5,340 bases of DNA from Alphaproteobacteria bacterium (GCA_018883285.1 VEQJ01000099.1:1-5340), one strand, 5' to 3'. Positions 1 through 5,340 are shown, counted from the stretch's first letter. Numbers and translations are program-made. Notes: generated by a model from the letters alone, not told the origin.

Positions 1-225
1 GATAAATCCTGTTATTCCATCCAAAAGAAATCGAAAAATTCAGCGGGACTACGATCAAGATTTGTACAAAATAAGGCATCTTGTTGAAAATGCTTTTCTT
101 CATTTGAAACAATGGCGTGGAATTGCCGCGCGATACCTTAAAAATACAAAATCTTTCCTCGCCGCTGTCCATATCCGATGCATCATTATGTGGGCAAAAA
201 TCTCGTGATTACAATATCTAGTCTC
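1..225 (+). mobile_element. Right-hand end of an IS5-family insertion sequence (left part outside window)
   Basis: The window opens inside the transposase gene of an IS5-family element, whose stop codon is at 206-208. In this family the terminal inverted repeat normally lies within a few tens of bases after the transposase stop. A possible terminus is the AGTCTC at 220-225, because GAGAC-type ends occur in parts of the family, but the left inverted repeat is not visible. A CTAG at 218-221 would be an alternative target-site remnant. The end coordinate is therefore a guess within about 210-260. The element sits just upstream of the DUF4153 gene and is transcribed in the same direction. Confidence 0.55.
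2..208 (+). CDS. IS5-family DDE transposase, C-terminal fragment (5' end outside window)
   Basis: The last 68 codons of a transposase are present, read in frame from base 2 to the TGA at 206-208. The fragment has the family's C-terminal catalytic signature Y-x2-R-x3-E-x6-K, at fragment residues Y22, R25, E29 and K36 (YKIRHLVENAFLHLK); E29 is expected to be the metal-binding glutamate of the DDE triad. It is followed by the typical W-R-G-I-A-x-R-Y stretch and the FLAAVH...MWAKIS tail. The pattern resembles the IS427/IS1031-type branch, where the transposase is often split into two frames joined by programmed frameshifting, so this could be the second frame; that cannot be tested here. No internal stop or frameshift is seen, so the gene may be intact beyond the left edge. 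The product would cut and join the element's ends during transposition. Confidence 0.88.
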   Translation: MNPVIPSKRNRKIQRDYDQDLYKIRHLVENAFLHLKQWRGIAARYLKNTKSFLAAVHIRCIIMWAKIS

Positions 226-322
226 CCGCGGCAAATTATCGCAAAATATGATAGCAACCAAAGACGGATTATTGTATCTTGGGCTTGTCCGTGTTTTAAC
301 CCCGCCTAAGAGTGACGTCTGC

Positions 323-2116
323 ATGCTCAAAAACGCCTTAAAAAATTTGGCGCCCAATATCGCCGTTGCCACAAAGCGCTTTCCCATACCCGCGCTGTGC
401 AGCCTGCTGTTTTGCTTGATGACGACTGTTCCAATCTTTAAGGCGCTTTGGCCTGAAAGCCGCATTCATTCGGCTTTGCTATCGCTGTTATTTTGTGGAT
501 GTTTTTGGTTTATCGCCCTGAAATTGTACGCCGAAAGTCACAGCTGGGGCATCAAACGCTATTACGCCATTGGCACGGCTGGTTTTGCCTTGCTGGCTTG
601 GCTTTTCGGTCAATCCCATGATCCATTGTCCCGGCTAGGGTTTGCGGGTTCCGCCCTGTTCCTAAGCATTTTTATTGCCCCCTTTTTAAACAAACGGGCA
701 ACAACCATGCAAATATGGACCTACAACTATCGGCTATGGATTCATATCCTGTTTACGATTTTGGCGGCAATGGTTTTGTATGTTGGAATTCTTGCAATCT
801 CTGCAAGTATAGATTCGCTTTTTGGCTTAAAAACAAGTGCTGTTTATTTATATGGATTTCTTGTTATAGTAACATTTTTTTCGCCGATATTGGCCATGAC
901 CGGTATACCCGTTAATTTTCATGAAGAAGAAAGGGAGTGCCCCAAAGATATCCGCATTATCCTGCCCTATATTGCCATTCCTTTATTATGTGTTTACGCA
1001 ATCATACTTTATGTTTATACGGCGCAGATTCTGGTCAATTGGAATCTTCCTAAGGGCGGTGTTGCCTATATGGTGTCAGCTTTTGGTTGTATCGGCATAA
1101 TTGCCTATTTGGCCAGTTATCCCCTGCACCAAAATCCAGGCATCATCAATTTGTTTGCTCGATACTTTTTCAAGATTTTGTTTGTTCCCTTGGCGTTGCT
1201 GGCCGTTAGTATTGGGCAGCGCATTGATGAATATGGCATCACCGAACAGCGCTATACGATTGTCTTATGCCTTATATGGCTGGTGCTGTCAGCTGTTACA
1301 ACCTTGATTCAATCAAGGGATAAGGCGCCAAAAATCATTTTTTCCAGCATCGTTTTCTTGCTGCTGGCCGCGTCCTTTGGCCCCTGGGGCGCAAGCAATG
1401 CTTCCGCCAACAGTCAGCTGCATCGATTGCAGGCCATTTTGGAAAAAAACCAGATGCTGGTTCATGGCACGTTGCAAAAACCCACGGAAACCCCCAGTCA
1501 GCAGGATCGTCGTAACATCAGCTCTATCGTCGACTATATGGTGGATATCAATAGGCTTGATATGATGAAACCCTGGTTTGCGAATCAGCCGAATGCTTAC
1601 ATTCACCGAAAGAAAGAGAAGTCTAATAGCCAAAAAATCGTTGAAGATATGGGTATCAATTACATCAACCGCTACGAGCGGCTGGATGAAATTGATGGTG
1701 CAATCACCTTTACTTTTCATTACAGCGGAGAAAAAACGGTCAGGGAAATTTTAGATTATGATTATATTGTCATAAACAGCTATTCCCCTAGTGCGACGTC
1801 GAATACAGAAACCATCATTGGTAATGACCGCCTTAAGCTGGCCATCGCCTTGGATCCATCAACCAATATGTATAGTGTTCGCCTGGTTGACGGCAAAGAC
1901 CCCGTTAGCTTTGATCTTGCCGATGTCATCAAACAGCTTGATAAAATGAAGATCGAGAATAACAATTCCGCACAAAAAGAATTCATTGTGGAAAAGGAAT
2001 CTTCGGAAATGGCGGTTCAATTAATCGTCGATTCTATCTATGGAAAATATGAAAAGGGTAGTGATAAACCTATTGTATCCTCCATCACCACCACCATGCT
2101 TGTTAGGAAAAAATAG
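323..2116 (+). CDS. DUF4153-family polytopic membrane protein
   Basis: This is a 597-residue inner-membrane protein of unknown function, assigned to DUF4153 from its overall pattern. Residues about 20-355 hold roughly eleven hydrophobic segments (near 21-40, 50-70, 80-96, 106-121, 139-163, 172-193, 212-238, 248-266, 280-297, 309-329, 338-355). The family-typical core includes WNLPKGGVAYMV (240-251), YLASYPL (262-268) and IGQRIDEYGITEQRY (297-311). Residues about 360-597 form a charged soluble region with no motif I can name. I chose ATG 323 because the product then begins MLKNALKNL...KRFPIPALC, a short basic amphipathic N-terminus leading into the first membrane helix, as is usual in the family. 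An in-frame ATG at 248 adds 25 residues, but it has no visible ribosome binding site and lies close to the IS end. The site before 323 is also weak (AAGAG about 10 bases upstream). TerC follows after 46 bases, so the two are probably one transcript. Confidence 0.85.
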   Translation: MLKNALKNLAPNIAVATKRFPIPALCSLLFCLMTTVPIFKALWPESRIHSALLSLLFCGCFWFIALKLYAESHSWGIKRYYAIGTAGFALLAWLFGQSHDPLSRLGFAGSALFLSIFIAPFLNKRATTMQIWTYNYRLWIHILFTILAAMVLYVGILAISASIDSLFGLKTSAVYLYGFLVIVTFFSPILAMTGIPVNFHEEERECPKDIRIILPYIAIPLLCVYAIILYVYTAQILVNWNLPKGGVAYMVSAFGCIGIIAYLASYPLHQNPGIINLFARYFFKILFVPLALLAVSIGQRIDEYGITEQRYTIVLCLIWLVLSAVTTLIQSRDKAPKIIFSSIVFLLLAASFGPWGASNASANSQLHRLQAILEKNQMLVHGTLQKPTETPSQQDRRNISSIVDYMVDINRLDMMKPWFANQPNAYIHRKKEKSNSQKIVEDMGINYINRYERLDEIDGAITFTFHYSGEKTVREILDYDYIVINSYSPSATSNTETIIGNDRLKLAIALDPSTNMYSVRLVDGKDPVSFDLADVIKQLDKMKIENNNSAQKEFIVEKESSEMAVQLIVDSIYGKYEKGSDKPIVSSITTTMLVRKK

Positions 2117-2162
2117 CAGGCTGCCTTTTAAATTTTCAACCTTAACTTTGTGGATCGTACTT

Positions 2163-3143
2163 ATGGAAACATTTCTCCCCTTTATAGCAAGTGATTGGAT
2201 GGGAAAGCCCGCCTGGATGTGGCTGTTTTTCATCGTGGTGGTTATTGCCCTGTTGGTTTTTGATCTGGGCGTTCTGCACAAAAAAACCCGTGAGATTGGC
2301 GTGCGCGAAAGCCTGATGCTGTCGGTTGGCTATATCACCATGGGGGTGTTGTTTGGCGTTTGGGTGTGGTGGTATTTGGGGCCCACCCACGGCATGAACT
2401 ATATGACCGGTTTTGCGGTTGAAAAGACCCTGGCGATGGACAATGTTTTTATCATTGCCATGATCTTTACCTATTTTGGCATTCCCCGTTTGTATCAGCA
2501 TCGGGTGCTGTTTTGGGGAATTTTGGGGGTCATTATCCTGCGCGCTTTGATGATTGGCATTGGCGCGCCGATTGTCGAACAATTCTCTTGGGTTCTGTAT
2601 ATTTTCGCGATCTTCCTGATTCTTACTGGGGTTAAGATGCTGTATCTGGGTGATAAAGAGCCGGATATTGCCGCCAACCCCGTGTTGGCCTTTGTTAAGC
2701 GTCATTTTCGGGTCACGGATCAGTTGCACGGTGAAAAGTTTTTTGTCCGCCAGCGGGATGAGAAAACTGGCAAAATGGTGCGGGTGATGACCCCGCTGTT
2801 TACCGCCCTGATTTTGATTGAGATTGCCGATGTCATTTTCGCGGTTGACAGCGTGCCCGCCATTTTCCTGATAACCACCGACCCCTTTATCGTTTACACC
2901 TCAAACATTTTTGCGATTTTGGGGCTGCGGGCGTTGTATTTCGCCCTGGCGGCAATGGTGCATCGCTTTGACTATTTGAAATACGCCCTGTCGATCCTGC
3001 TGATTTTCATTGGATCCAAAATCTTTATCGCCTGGGGCATGGGGTGGGAAAAGTTTCCCGCCCTCTGGAGCCTGGGGATCACGGTGGGCATTTTGGCCAG
3101 CGGCATCATCTTTTCGCTATGGAAGACCCAACGCCGCGATTAG
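2163..3143 (+). CDS. TerC/Alx-family integral membrane protein (probable metal-ion exporter)
   Basis: This 326-residue polytopic protein matches the TerC family along its whole length; the closest named relative I recognise is E. coli Alx (about 320 residues). Both family signatures are present. The first is TGFAVEKTLAMDNVFI (82-97), with E87 and D93-N94. The second is LIEIADVIFAVDSVPAIF (218-235), with E220, D223 and D229-S230. These acidic residues lie inside membrane helices and are thought to bind metal. TSNIFAILGLRALYF (246-260) is also typical. About eight or nine hydrophobic segments flank a cytoplasmic-type loop at 163-208. Alx and its relatives are linked to Mn2+ efflux and to the tellurite-resistance cluster name; the substrate here is inferred. 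The frame is open upstream to an ATG at 2040, but that would overlap the DUF4153 gene by 77 bases and add non-family sequence, so ATG 2163 is preferred despite a weak ribosome binding site. Many alx genes have a yybP-ykoY manganese riboswitch; the 46-base gap here is too short for one. Confidence 0.93.
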   Translation: METFLPFIASDWMGKPAWMWLFFIVVVIALLVFDLGVLHKKTREIGVRESLMLSVGYITMGVLFGVWVWWYLGPTHGMNYMTGFAVEKTLAMDNVFIIAMIFTYFGIPRLYQHRVLFWGILGVIILRALMIGIGAPIVEQFSWVLYIFAIFLILTGVKMLYLGDKEPDIAANPVLAFVKRHFRVTDQLHGEKFFVRQRDEKTGKMVRVMTPLFTALILIEIADVIFAVDSVPAIFLITTDPFIVYTSNIFAILGLRALYFALAAMVHRFDYLKYALSILLIFIGSKIFIAWGMGWEKFPALWSLGITVGILASGIIFSLWKTQRRD

Positions 3144-3217
3144 GGTTTGGGTTGGGGTGTCTGCATGCAATGTGTGTAGGTTAGTATCCTTAATCGTCCC
3201 TGCCATTCCAGTAGGTC

Positions 3218-3349
3218 TCATGACAATGTTGCAAGGCAATCAATCAGGAATTTTTGTTCTGGATTCAAAAACTGTTCGATGCAGGAAATTCTTTCGATAA
3301 AAATCTGCTCGACAGAAAGGTCAATGCCATCATTACAAATTTCTTGCAT
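3218..3349 (-). other. Weak small open frame in the terC-wHTH intergenic region (possible gene remnant)
   Basis: The 268 bases between terC and the wHTH gene hold no convincing gene. On the minus strand an ATG at 3349 opens a 43-codon frame beginning MQEICNDGIDLSVEQIF, with a GGA six bases before the ATG. The same frame stays open some 20 codons further upstream (including LFAWITEQNYRIRIGTK), which suggests a remnant rather than a complete small gene. In exact codon register on the plus strand, 3224-3400 is also open and reads plausibly (containing FLFWIQKLFDAG), but it has no good start. At most one of the two is real. Neither matches a family I recognise. Both may be chance. Confidence 0.15.
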
Positions 3350-3411
3350 TTTTGTTCCGATTCTAATACGATAATTTTGTTCGGTAATCCACGCAAATAA
3401 GGTTCTTGATA

Positions 3412-3753
3412 ATGTCTATTTTCGATACCAGCAACCTTAACGACCTGCCGCCTGCGCTGATCAAAGAACTTAAGCTTGCTGGTGATGTTGATGATACCAT
3501 TCTTAACCTCTTTCATGAGGCTGGGGGCATTTTGGATTTATCAAGGCTCCTTGTTGGATATTACAGAAAGCATAATGAGATCAAGACACGTCAGTACATG
3601 ATGATAACATGTTATCGCCTTGTAAAAAAAGGATTTCTATTCCCAACAAAGAATAAGGGAGAATACAAAATAACGGCCAATGGACTTAGCGTCATTGGCA
3701 AAAGTGATAAAGGCATACATATTGAGCAAAAAGAAGAGCAGGAGAATGAGTAG
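3412..3753 (+). CDS. Small winged-helix-like protein, function unknown
   Basis: This encodes a 113-residue protein. ATG 3412 is chosen because TAAGG at 3398-3402 sits nine bases upstream; an in-frame TTG at 3406 is too close to that site. After a variable N-terminus, residues 27-95 look like a winged helix-turn-helix. Candidate helices are at 27-37 (DDTILNLFHEA), 41-53 (LDLSRLLVGYYRK) and 57-73 (IKTRQYMMITCYRLVKK). A beta-wing-like stretch GFLFPTKNKGEYKITANG follows at 74-91. The basic, aromatic GYYRKHNEIKTRQY region would suit DNA contact. The last ~15 residues are charged and acidic, ending in Glu/Gln/Asn. I infer a DNA-binding or regulatory role from the fold pattern only and cannot name a family. 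The gene is AT-rich relative to leuC. A strong promoter and structured RNA begin seven bases after its stop, so its transcript probably ends in the terminator at 3826-3889. Confidence 0.72.
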   Translation: MSIFDTSNLNDLPPALIKELKLAGDVDDTILNLFHEAGGILDLSRLLVGYYRKHNEIKTRQYMMITCYRLVKKGFLFPTKNKGEYKITANGLSVIGKSDKGIHIEQKEEQENE

Positions 3754-3759
3754 TCGACA

Positions 3760-3788
3760 TTGACGCCGATAATTTTATCTGCTATATA
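3760..3788 (+). promoter_or_regulatory. Strong sigma70-type promoter with extended -10
   Basis: The -35 box TTGACG (3760-3765) is followed by exactly 17 bases and the -10 box TATATA (3783-3788). A TG dinucleotide at 3780-3781, one base before the -10, adds an extended -10 element. The predicted start is about A3795, which is the foot of the first hairpin. The -35 starts only seven bases after the wHTH stop codon, so this promoter serves the downstream RNA and/or the DUF3892 gene rather than the wHTH gene. Confidence 0.62.
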
Positions 3789-3825
3789 AAAATTAGGGTC
3801 GCCCACGGGAATGGACGACCCTAAT

Positions 3826-3832
3826 AGGAGGT
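3826..3832 (+). promoter_or_regulatory. Perfect Shine-Dalgarno core buried in the terminator stem
   Basis: AGGAGGT is fully complementary to the anti-Shine-Dalgarno end of 16S rRNA and lies five bases before a TTG codon at 3837. It is also the 5' strand of the outer terminator stem, pairing with CCTCCT at 3879-3884. Ribosome binding and terminator formation would therefore compete. It may only be a by-product of the terminator sequence. Confidence 0.35.
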
Positions 3833-3889
3833 AGGATTGGCTACCACACTGACAAGTGCATTTTCAGTGTATATAGCCCCTCCTTTTTT
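3826..3889 (+). terminator. Long nested intrinsic terminator between the wHTH and DUF3892 genes
   Basis: Three stacked stems (6, 5 and 7 perfect pairs), separated by a seven-base left bulge (3832-3838) and a small internal loop (CC at 3844-3845 against ATA at 3871-3873), close on an 11-base loop. The base of the stem is followed by a run of six T's at 3884-3889. It would stop transcripts from both the wHTH gene and the promoter at 3760. It ends 50 bases before the DUF3892 start codon, so that gene needs readthrough or another promoter; I see no convincing second promoter in 3890-3939. Confidence 0.65.
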
Positions 3890-3947
3890 GTCAATTGCAT
3901 CTCTCAATCCTAGGGGTGCCGTTATTATAGGAGTAGACTATGTCTAA
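3837..3947 (+). CDS. Candidate leader peptide overlapping the DUF3892 start
   Basis: A TTG five bases behind the AGGAGGT site opens a 36-codon frame beginning MATTLTSAFSVYIAPPF and ending at the TAA at 3945-3947. It has no in-frame stop, crosses the whole terminator 3' arm, and overlaps the DUF3892 ATG (3940) by eight bases. Its translation would unwind the terminator and could couple to DUF3892 translation. The peptide is hydrophobic, with no run of one regulatory amino acid, so classical amino-acid attenuation is not suggested. A frame of this length can arise by chance, and TTG starts are uncommon; treat this as a hypothesis. Confidence 0.25.
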   Translation: MATTLTSAFSVYIAPPFLSIASLNPRGAVIIGVDYV

Positions 3948-4224
3948 ACACCAAATCAGATGTATCACGAAAGCTGATCGTCATAACCCTCATGAGAGGA
4001 TTCTGGCCATCGGCGGGGTCAATCCCAATGGTACAAACTGGAAACTTACTCAACAAGCAGCGATTGACTCGATCAATTCAGGTAAATATCGCTTCTACGT
4101 TGTAGTTAATGGCCAGCAAGTCGATGTCATTGTGGCAGTAAGCCGTTATGGCCATCGATATATCAAAACTGTGGCAGATGGTGAAGAACCAAACAATTTG
4201 CTCTCCCTCATGGAGTGCAAATAA
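3940..4224 (+). CDS. DUF3892 domain-containing protein
   Basis: This encodes a 94-residue soluble protein that is essentially one DUF3892 domain, complete at both ends. Family-typical elements are IRCITKADR (6-14), the IGGVN turn (24-28), W34, the SGKYRFYVVVNG strand pair (47-58), VDVIVAVSRYGHRYIKT (61-77) and the closing DGEEPNNLLSL plus C93. The family has no established function; members are often found singly or near mobile DNA. AGGAG at 3929-3933 sits six bases before the ATG, giving a clear start. The gene is flanked by a terminator on each side (3826-3889 and 4233-4265), so it forms its own unit. Its expression probably depends on the promoter at 3760 with readthrough of the upstream terminator, or on a weak promoter I cannot identify. 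Confidence 0.9.
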   Translation: MSKHQIRCITKADRHNPHERILAIGGVNPNGTNWKLTQQAAIDSINSGKYRFYVVVNGQQVDVIVAVSRYGHRYIKTVADGEEPNNLLSLMECK

Positions 4225-4232
4225 CTAAGATT

Positions 4233-4265
4233 GAGGCGGTGGTATAAAGCCACCGCCTCTTTTTT
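4233..4265 (+). terminator. Intrinsic terminator of the DUF3892 gene
   Basis: A perfect 10-bp GC-rich stem, GAGGCGGTGG (4233-4242) with CCACCGCCTC (4250-4259), has a seven-base loop and is followed by six T's (4260-4265). It begins eight bases after the DUF3892 stop codon and separates that gene from leuC. Confidence 0.93.
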
Positions 4266-4308
4266 GCCCCATGCAGACCAGGCACAACACAGCCTCTTTT
4301 GATTCAGA

Positions 4309-4336
4309 CCGACATCCTTTAGTATCGCAGCATAAT
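4309..4336 (+). promoter_or_regulatory. leuC: Candidate leuC promoter
   Basis: CCGACA (4309-4314, four of six matches to the -35 consensus) and CATAAT (4331-4336, five of six to the -10) are separated by 16 bases. The predicted start is near 4343, leaving a leader of about 40 bases. Since leuC follows a strong terminator it needs its own promoter in 4266-4382, and this is the best match there. I see no leader peptide, T-box or attenuator in that stretch. Confidence 0.35.
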
Positions 4337-4382
4337 CAACACGCCGAATAACCCCTGTGATCCGCAACCGTAAGGAACCCTG

Positions 4383-5340
4383 ATGGCCAGCAGCCGCTCA
4401 ATCTCCACGCCCGCCACCACCGCCACCGCCCAACCCCTGACCCTGTTTCAGAAAATTTGGCGCCAGCATGTGGTCGACACCCTGCCCGATGGAGCCGTGC
4501 TGTTGTACATCGACCGCCATTTGGTGCATGAGGTAACCAGCCCGCAGGCGTTTGCGGGGCTACGCGCGGCGGGGCGGCCAGTGCGCCAACCCCAGTTCGC
4601 CATCGCCATGGCCGATCACAACGTCCCCACCATCAATCGCGCGGGCGGGATCAGCGACCCTGAATCCGCCCTGCAGGTGCAAACGCTGGAGCAGAATTGC
4701 CAGGCGTTCGGCGTGCCCTATCTCTCCCTGTCCGATGTGCGGCAGGGGATTGTGCATATCGTGGGGCCTGAGCAGGGGTTGACCCAGCCGGGCATGACCA
4801 TCGTTTGCGGCGACAGCCACACCTCCACCCACGGTGCCTTTGGCGCGTTGGCCTTTGGCATCGGCACGTCAGAGGTGGAGCATGTGCTGGCCACCCAAAC
4901 CCTGGTCACCCGCCCCGCCAAAAACATGCGGATCACCGTTGATGGCCAGTTGGGCTTTGGGGTGACGGCCAAGGATCTCGTGCTGGCCATTATCGGCACC
5001 ATCGGCACGGCGGGCGGTACAGGCCATGTCATCGAATATGCGGGGCAGGCGATACGGGATCTGCCAATGGCGGCGCGCATGACCATCTGCAACATGTCGA
5101 TTGAGGCGGGGGCGCGGGCGGGGCTGATTGCCCCCGATGCCACCACCTTTGCCTATTTGCGGGGGCGTCCCTTTGCGCCTACGGCTGATCAGTGGGATCA
5201 GGCGGTGACCTATTGGCAAAGCCTGTACAGCGATGAGGGCGCGGTTTTTGATAAAGAGGTGCGCCTGCAGGCTGGCGATATCGCCCCGCAAGTCACCTGG
5301 GGCACCAATCCGGAGCTGGTGGCCGCGATTACCGATAAGG
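4383..5340 (+). CDS. leuC: 3-isopropylmalate dehydratase large subunit (3' end outside window)
   Basis: LeuC pairs with LeuD to form isopropylmalate isomerase, a cytoplasmic [4Fe-4S] enzyme of the aconitase family. It converts 2-isopropylmalate to 3-isopropylmalate in leucine biosynthesis. The first 319 codons are present without a stop. Conserved blocks, in order, are [18 protein letters not shown] (40-57), MADHNVPT (76-83), [11 protein letters not shown] (122-132), [19 protein letters not shown] (141-159), [14 protein letters not shown] (161-174), [20 protein letters not shown] (196-215), [17 protein letters not shown] (236-252) and VTWGTNPE (304-311). The family is about 470 residues long, so roughly 150 are missing, including the three cluster-binding cysteines. 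ATG 4383 has AAGGA six bases upstream (4372-4376). The core homology begins near residue 19; the Ser/Thr/Ala-rich first 18 residues are an extension relative to E. coli LeuC. The gene is much more GC-rich than the small genes before it. LeuD may follow, but it is not visible. Confidence 0.96.
   Translation, partial: MASSRSISTPATTATAQPLTLFQKIWRQHVVDTLPDGAVLLYIDRHLVHEVTSPQAFAGLRAAGRPVRQPQFAIAMADHNVPTINRAGGISDPESALQVQTLEQNCQAFGVPYLSLSDVRQGIVHIVGPEQGLTQPGMTIVCGDSHTSTHGAFGALAFGIGTSEVEHVLATQTLVTRPAKNMRITVDGQLGFGVTAKDLVLAIIGTIGTAGGTGHVIEYAGQAIRDLPMAARMTICNMSIEAGARAGLIAPDATTFAYLRGRPFAPTADQWDQAVTYWQSLYSDEGAVFDKEVRLQAGDIAPQVTWGTNPELVAAITDK

Larger units (their letters stand above)
3795..3889 (+). ncRNA. 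Candidate structured small RNA or regulatory leader upstream of the DUF3892 gene
   Basis: The predicted ~95-nt transcript starts at A3795. Hairpin 1 pairs ATTAGGGTCG (3792-3801) with CGACCCTAAT (3816-3825) around a 14-base loop; about seven of the ten pairs lie within the RNA. It is directly abutted by a long nested hairpin: AGGAGG (3826-3831) with CCTCCT (3879-3884), GGCTA (3839-3843) with TAGCC (3874-3878), and ACACTGA (3846-3852) with TCAGTGT (3864-3870), then T's at 3884-3889. A competing small hairpin, GGTAG (3830-3834) with CTACC (3841-3845), would break the outer and middle stems. Promoter, 5' stem and terminator together support either an independent small RNA or an attenuating leader; I recognise no known RNA family. 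A plain terminator for the wHTH gene is the simplest alternative. Pairings were read by eye and no folding energy was computed. Confidence 0.5.

Noticed and set aside
272..300. Possible promoter TTGTAT, 17 bases, TTTAAC upstream of DUF4153
   Set aside because: Both boxes match the consensus poorly, and such matches are expected by chance in AT-rich DNA.
248..322. Longer DUF4153 start at ATG 248
   Set aside because: There is no Shine-Dalgarno motif before it, and the added 25 residues are unlike a family N-terminus; kept only as an alternative.
2040..2162. Upstream extension of the TerC reading frame to an ATG at 2040
   Set aside because: It would overlap the DUF4153 gene by 77 bases, adds proline-rich sequence not typical of the family, and has no ribosome binding site; the family N-terminus fits ATG 2163.
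2117..2162. Terminator between DUF4153 and terC
   Set aside because: Only a 3-4 bp stem can be drawn at GCAGGCTGCC before the T's, too short to act as a terminator.
2142..2729. Long minus-strand open frame (195 codons) opposite terC
   Set aside because: It is a His/Gln/Asn-rich antisense translation of a confident membrane-protein gene, a typical shadow frame.
3344..3372. Possible promoter TTGCAT, 17 bases, TACGAT upstream of the wHTH gene
   Set aside because: Only three and four of six consensus matches; position is plausible but the support is too thin to list.
3802..3815. Loop of hairpin 1 pairing with CCATTCC at 3203-3209
   Set aside because: Only seven bases, 600 bases away and in a different transcript; probably chance.
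3895..3928. Separate promoter for DUF3892 (TTGCAT with TATTAT)
   Set aside because: The spacer would be 22 bases, and the start would fall inside or after the ribosome binding site at 3929-3933.
4718..5291. Minus-strand open frames opposite leuC
   Set aside because: Antisense shadows of a GC-rich gene whose sense translation matches LeuC throughout.

Overview
The window looks like a bacterial chromosome segment, probably from an alphaproteobacterium. That assignment is an inference from the protein families and the IS5-type transposase; no rRNA or phylogenetic marker is present. All confident genes lie on the + strand. Base composition changes along the window: the small genes in the middle are visibly AT-richer, and leuC at the right edge is strongly GC-rich.

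Layout. (1) Bases 1-208 are the C-terminal end of an IS5-family DDE transposase, cut by the left edge. The outer end of the element lies somewhere in the following ~50 bases. (2) 323-2116 encodes a polytopic membrane protein of the DUF4153 family with a large C-terminal soluble part. (3) 2163-3143 encodes a complete TerC/Alx-family membrane protein, 46 bases behind it and probably co-transcribed. (4) 3144-3411 is an intergenic stretch with no convincing gene, only two weak open frames in antisense codon register. (5) 3412-3753 encodes a small winged-helix-like protein of unknown function. (6) 3754-3939 is a densely organised non-coding region: a strong sigma70-type promoter (TTGACG, 17-base spacer, extended -10 TGCTATATA), a first hairpin starting at the predicted transcription start, and a long nested hairpin ending in six T's. 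It also holds a perfect Shine-Dalgarno core buried in that terminator, followed by a possible TTG-started leader peptide that overlaps the next gene. (7) 3940-4224 encodes a DUF3892-family protein and is closed by a textbook intrinsic terminator at 4233-4265. (8) leuC, the large subunit of isopropylmalate isomerase, starts at 4383 with a good ribosome binding site and runs off the right edge before its iron-sulfur cysteines.

How it fits together. The DUF4153 and TerC genes form a membrane-protein pair. The wHTH gene, the structured RNA and the DUF3892 gene look like a small accessory cassette between these genes and the leucine-biosynthesis gene. The most interesting item is the 3760-3947 region. 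It can be read as the terminator of the wHTH gene plus a separate ~95-nt small RNA, or as a regulated leader (alternative hairpins and/or leader peptide) controlling the DUF3892 gene. Sequence alone does not decide between these.
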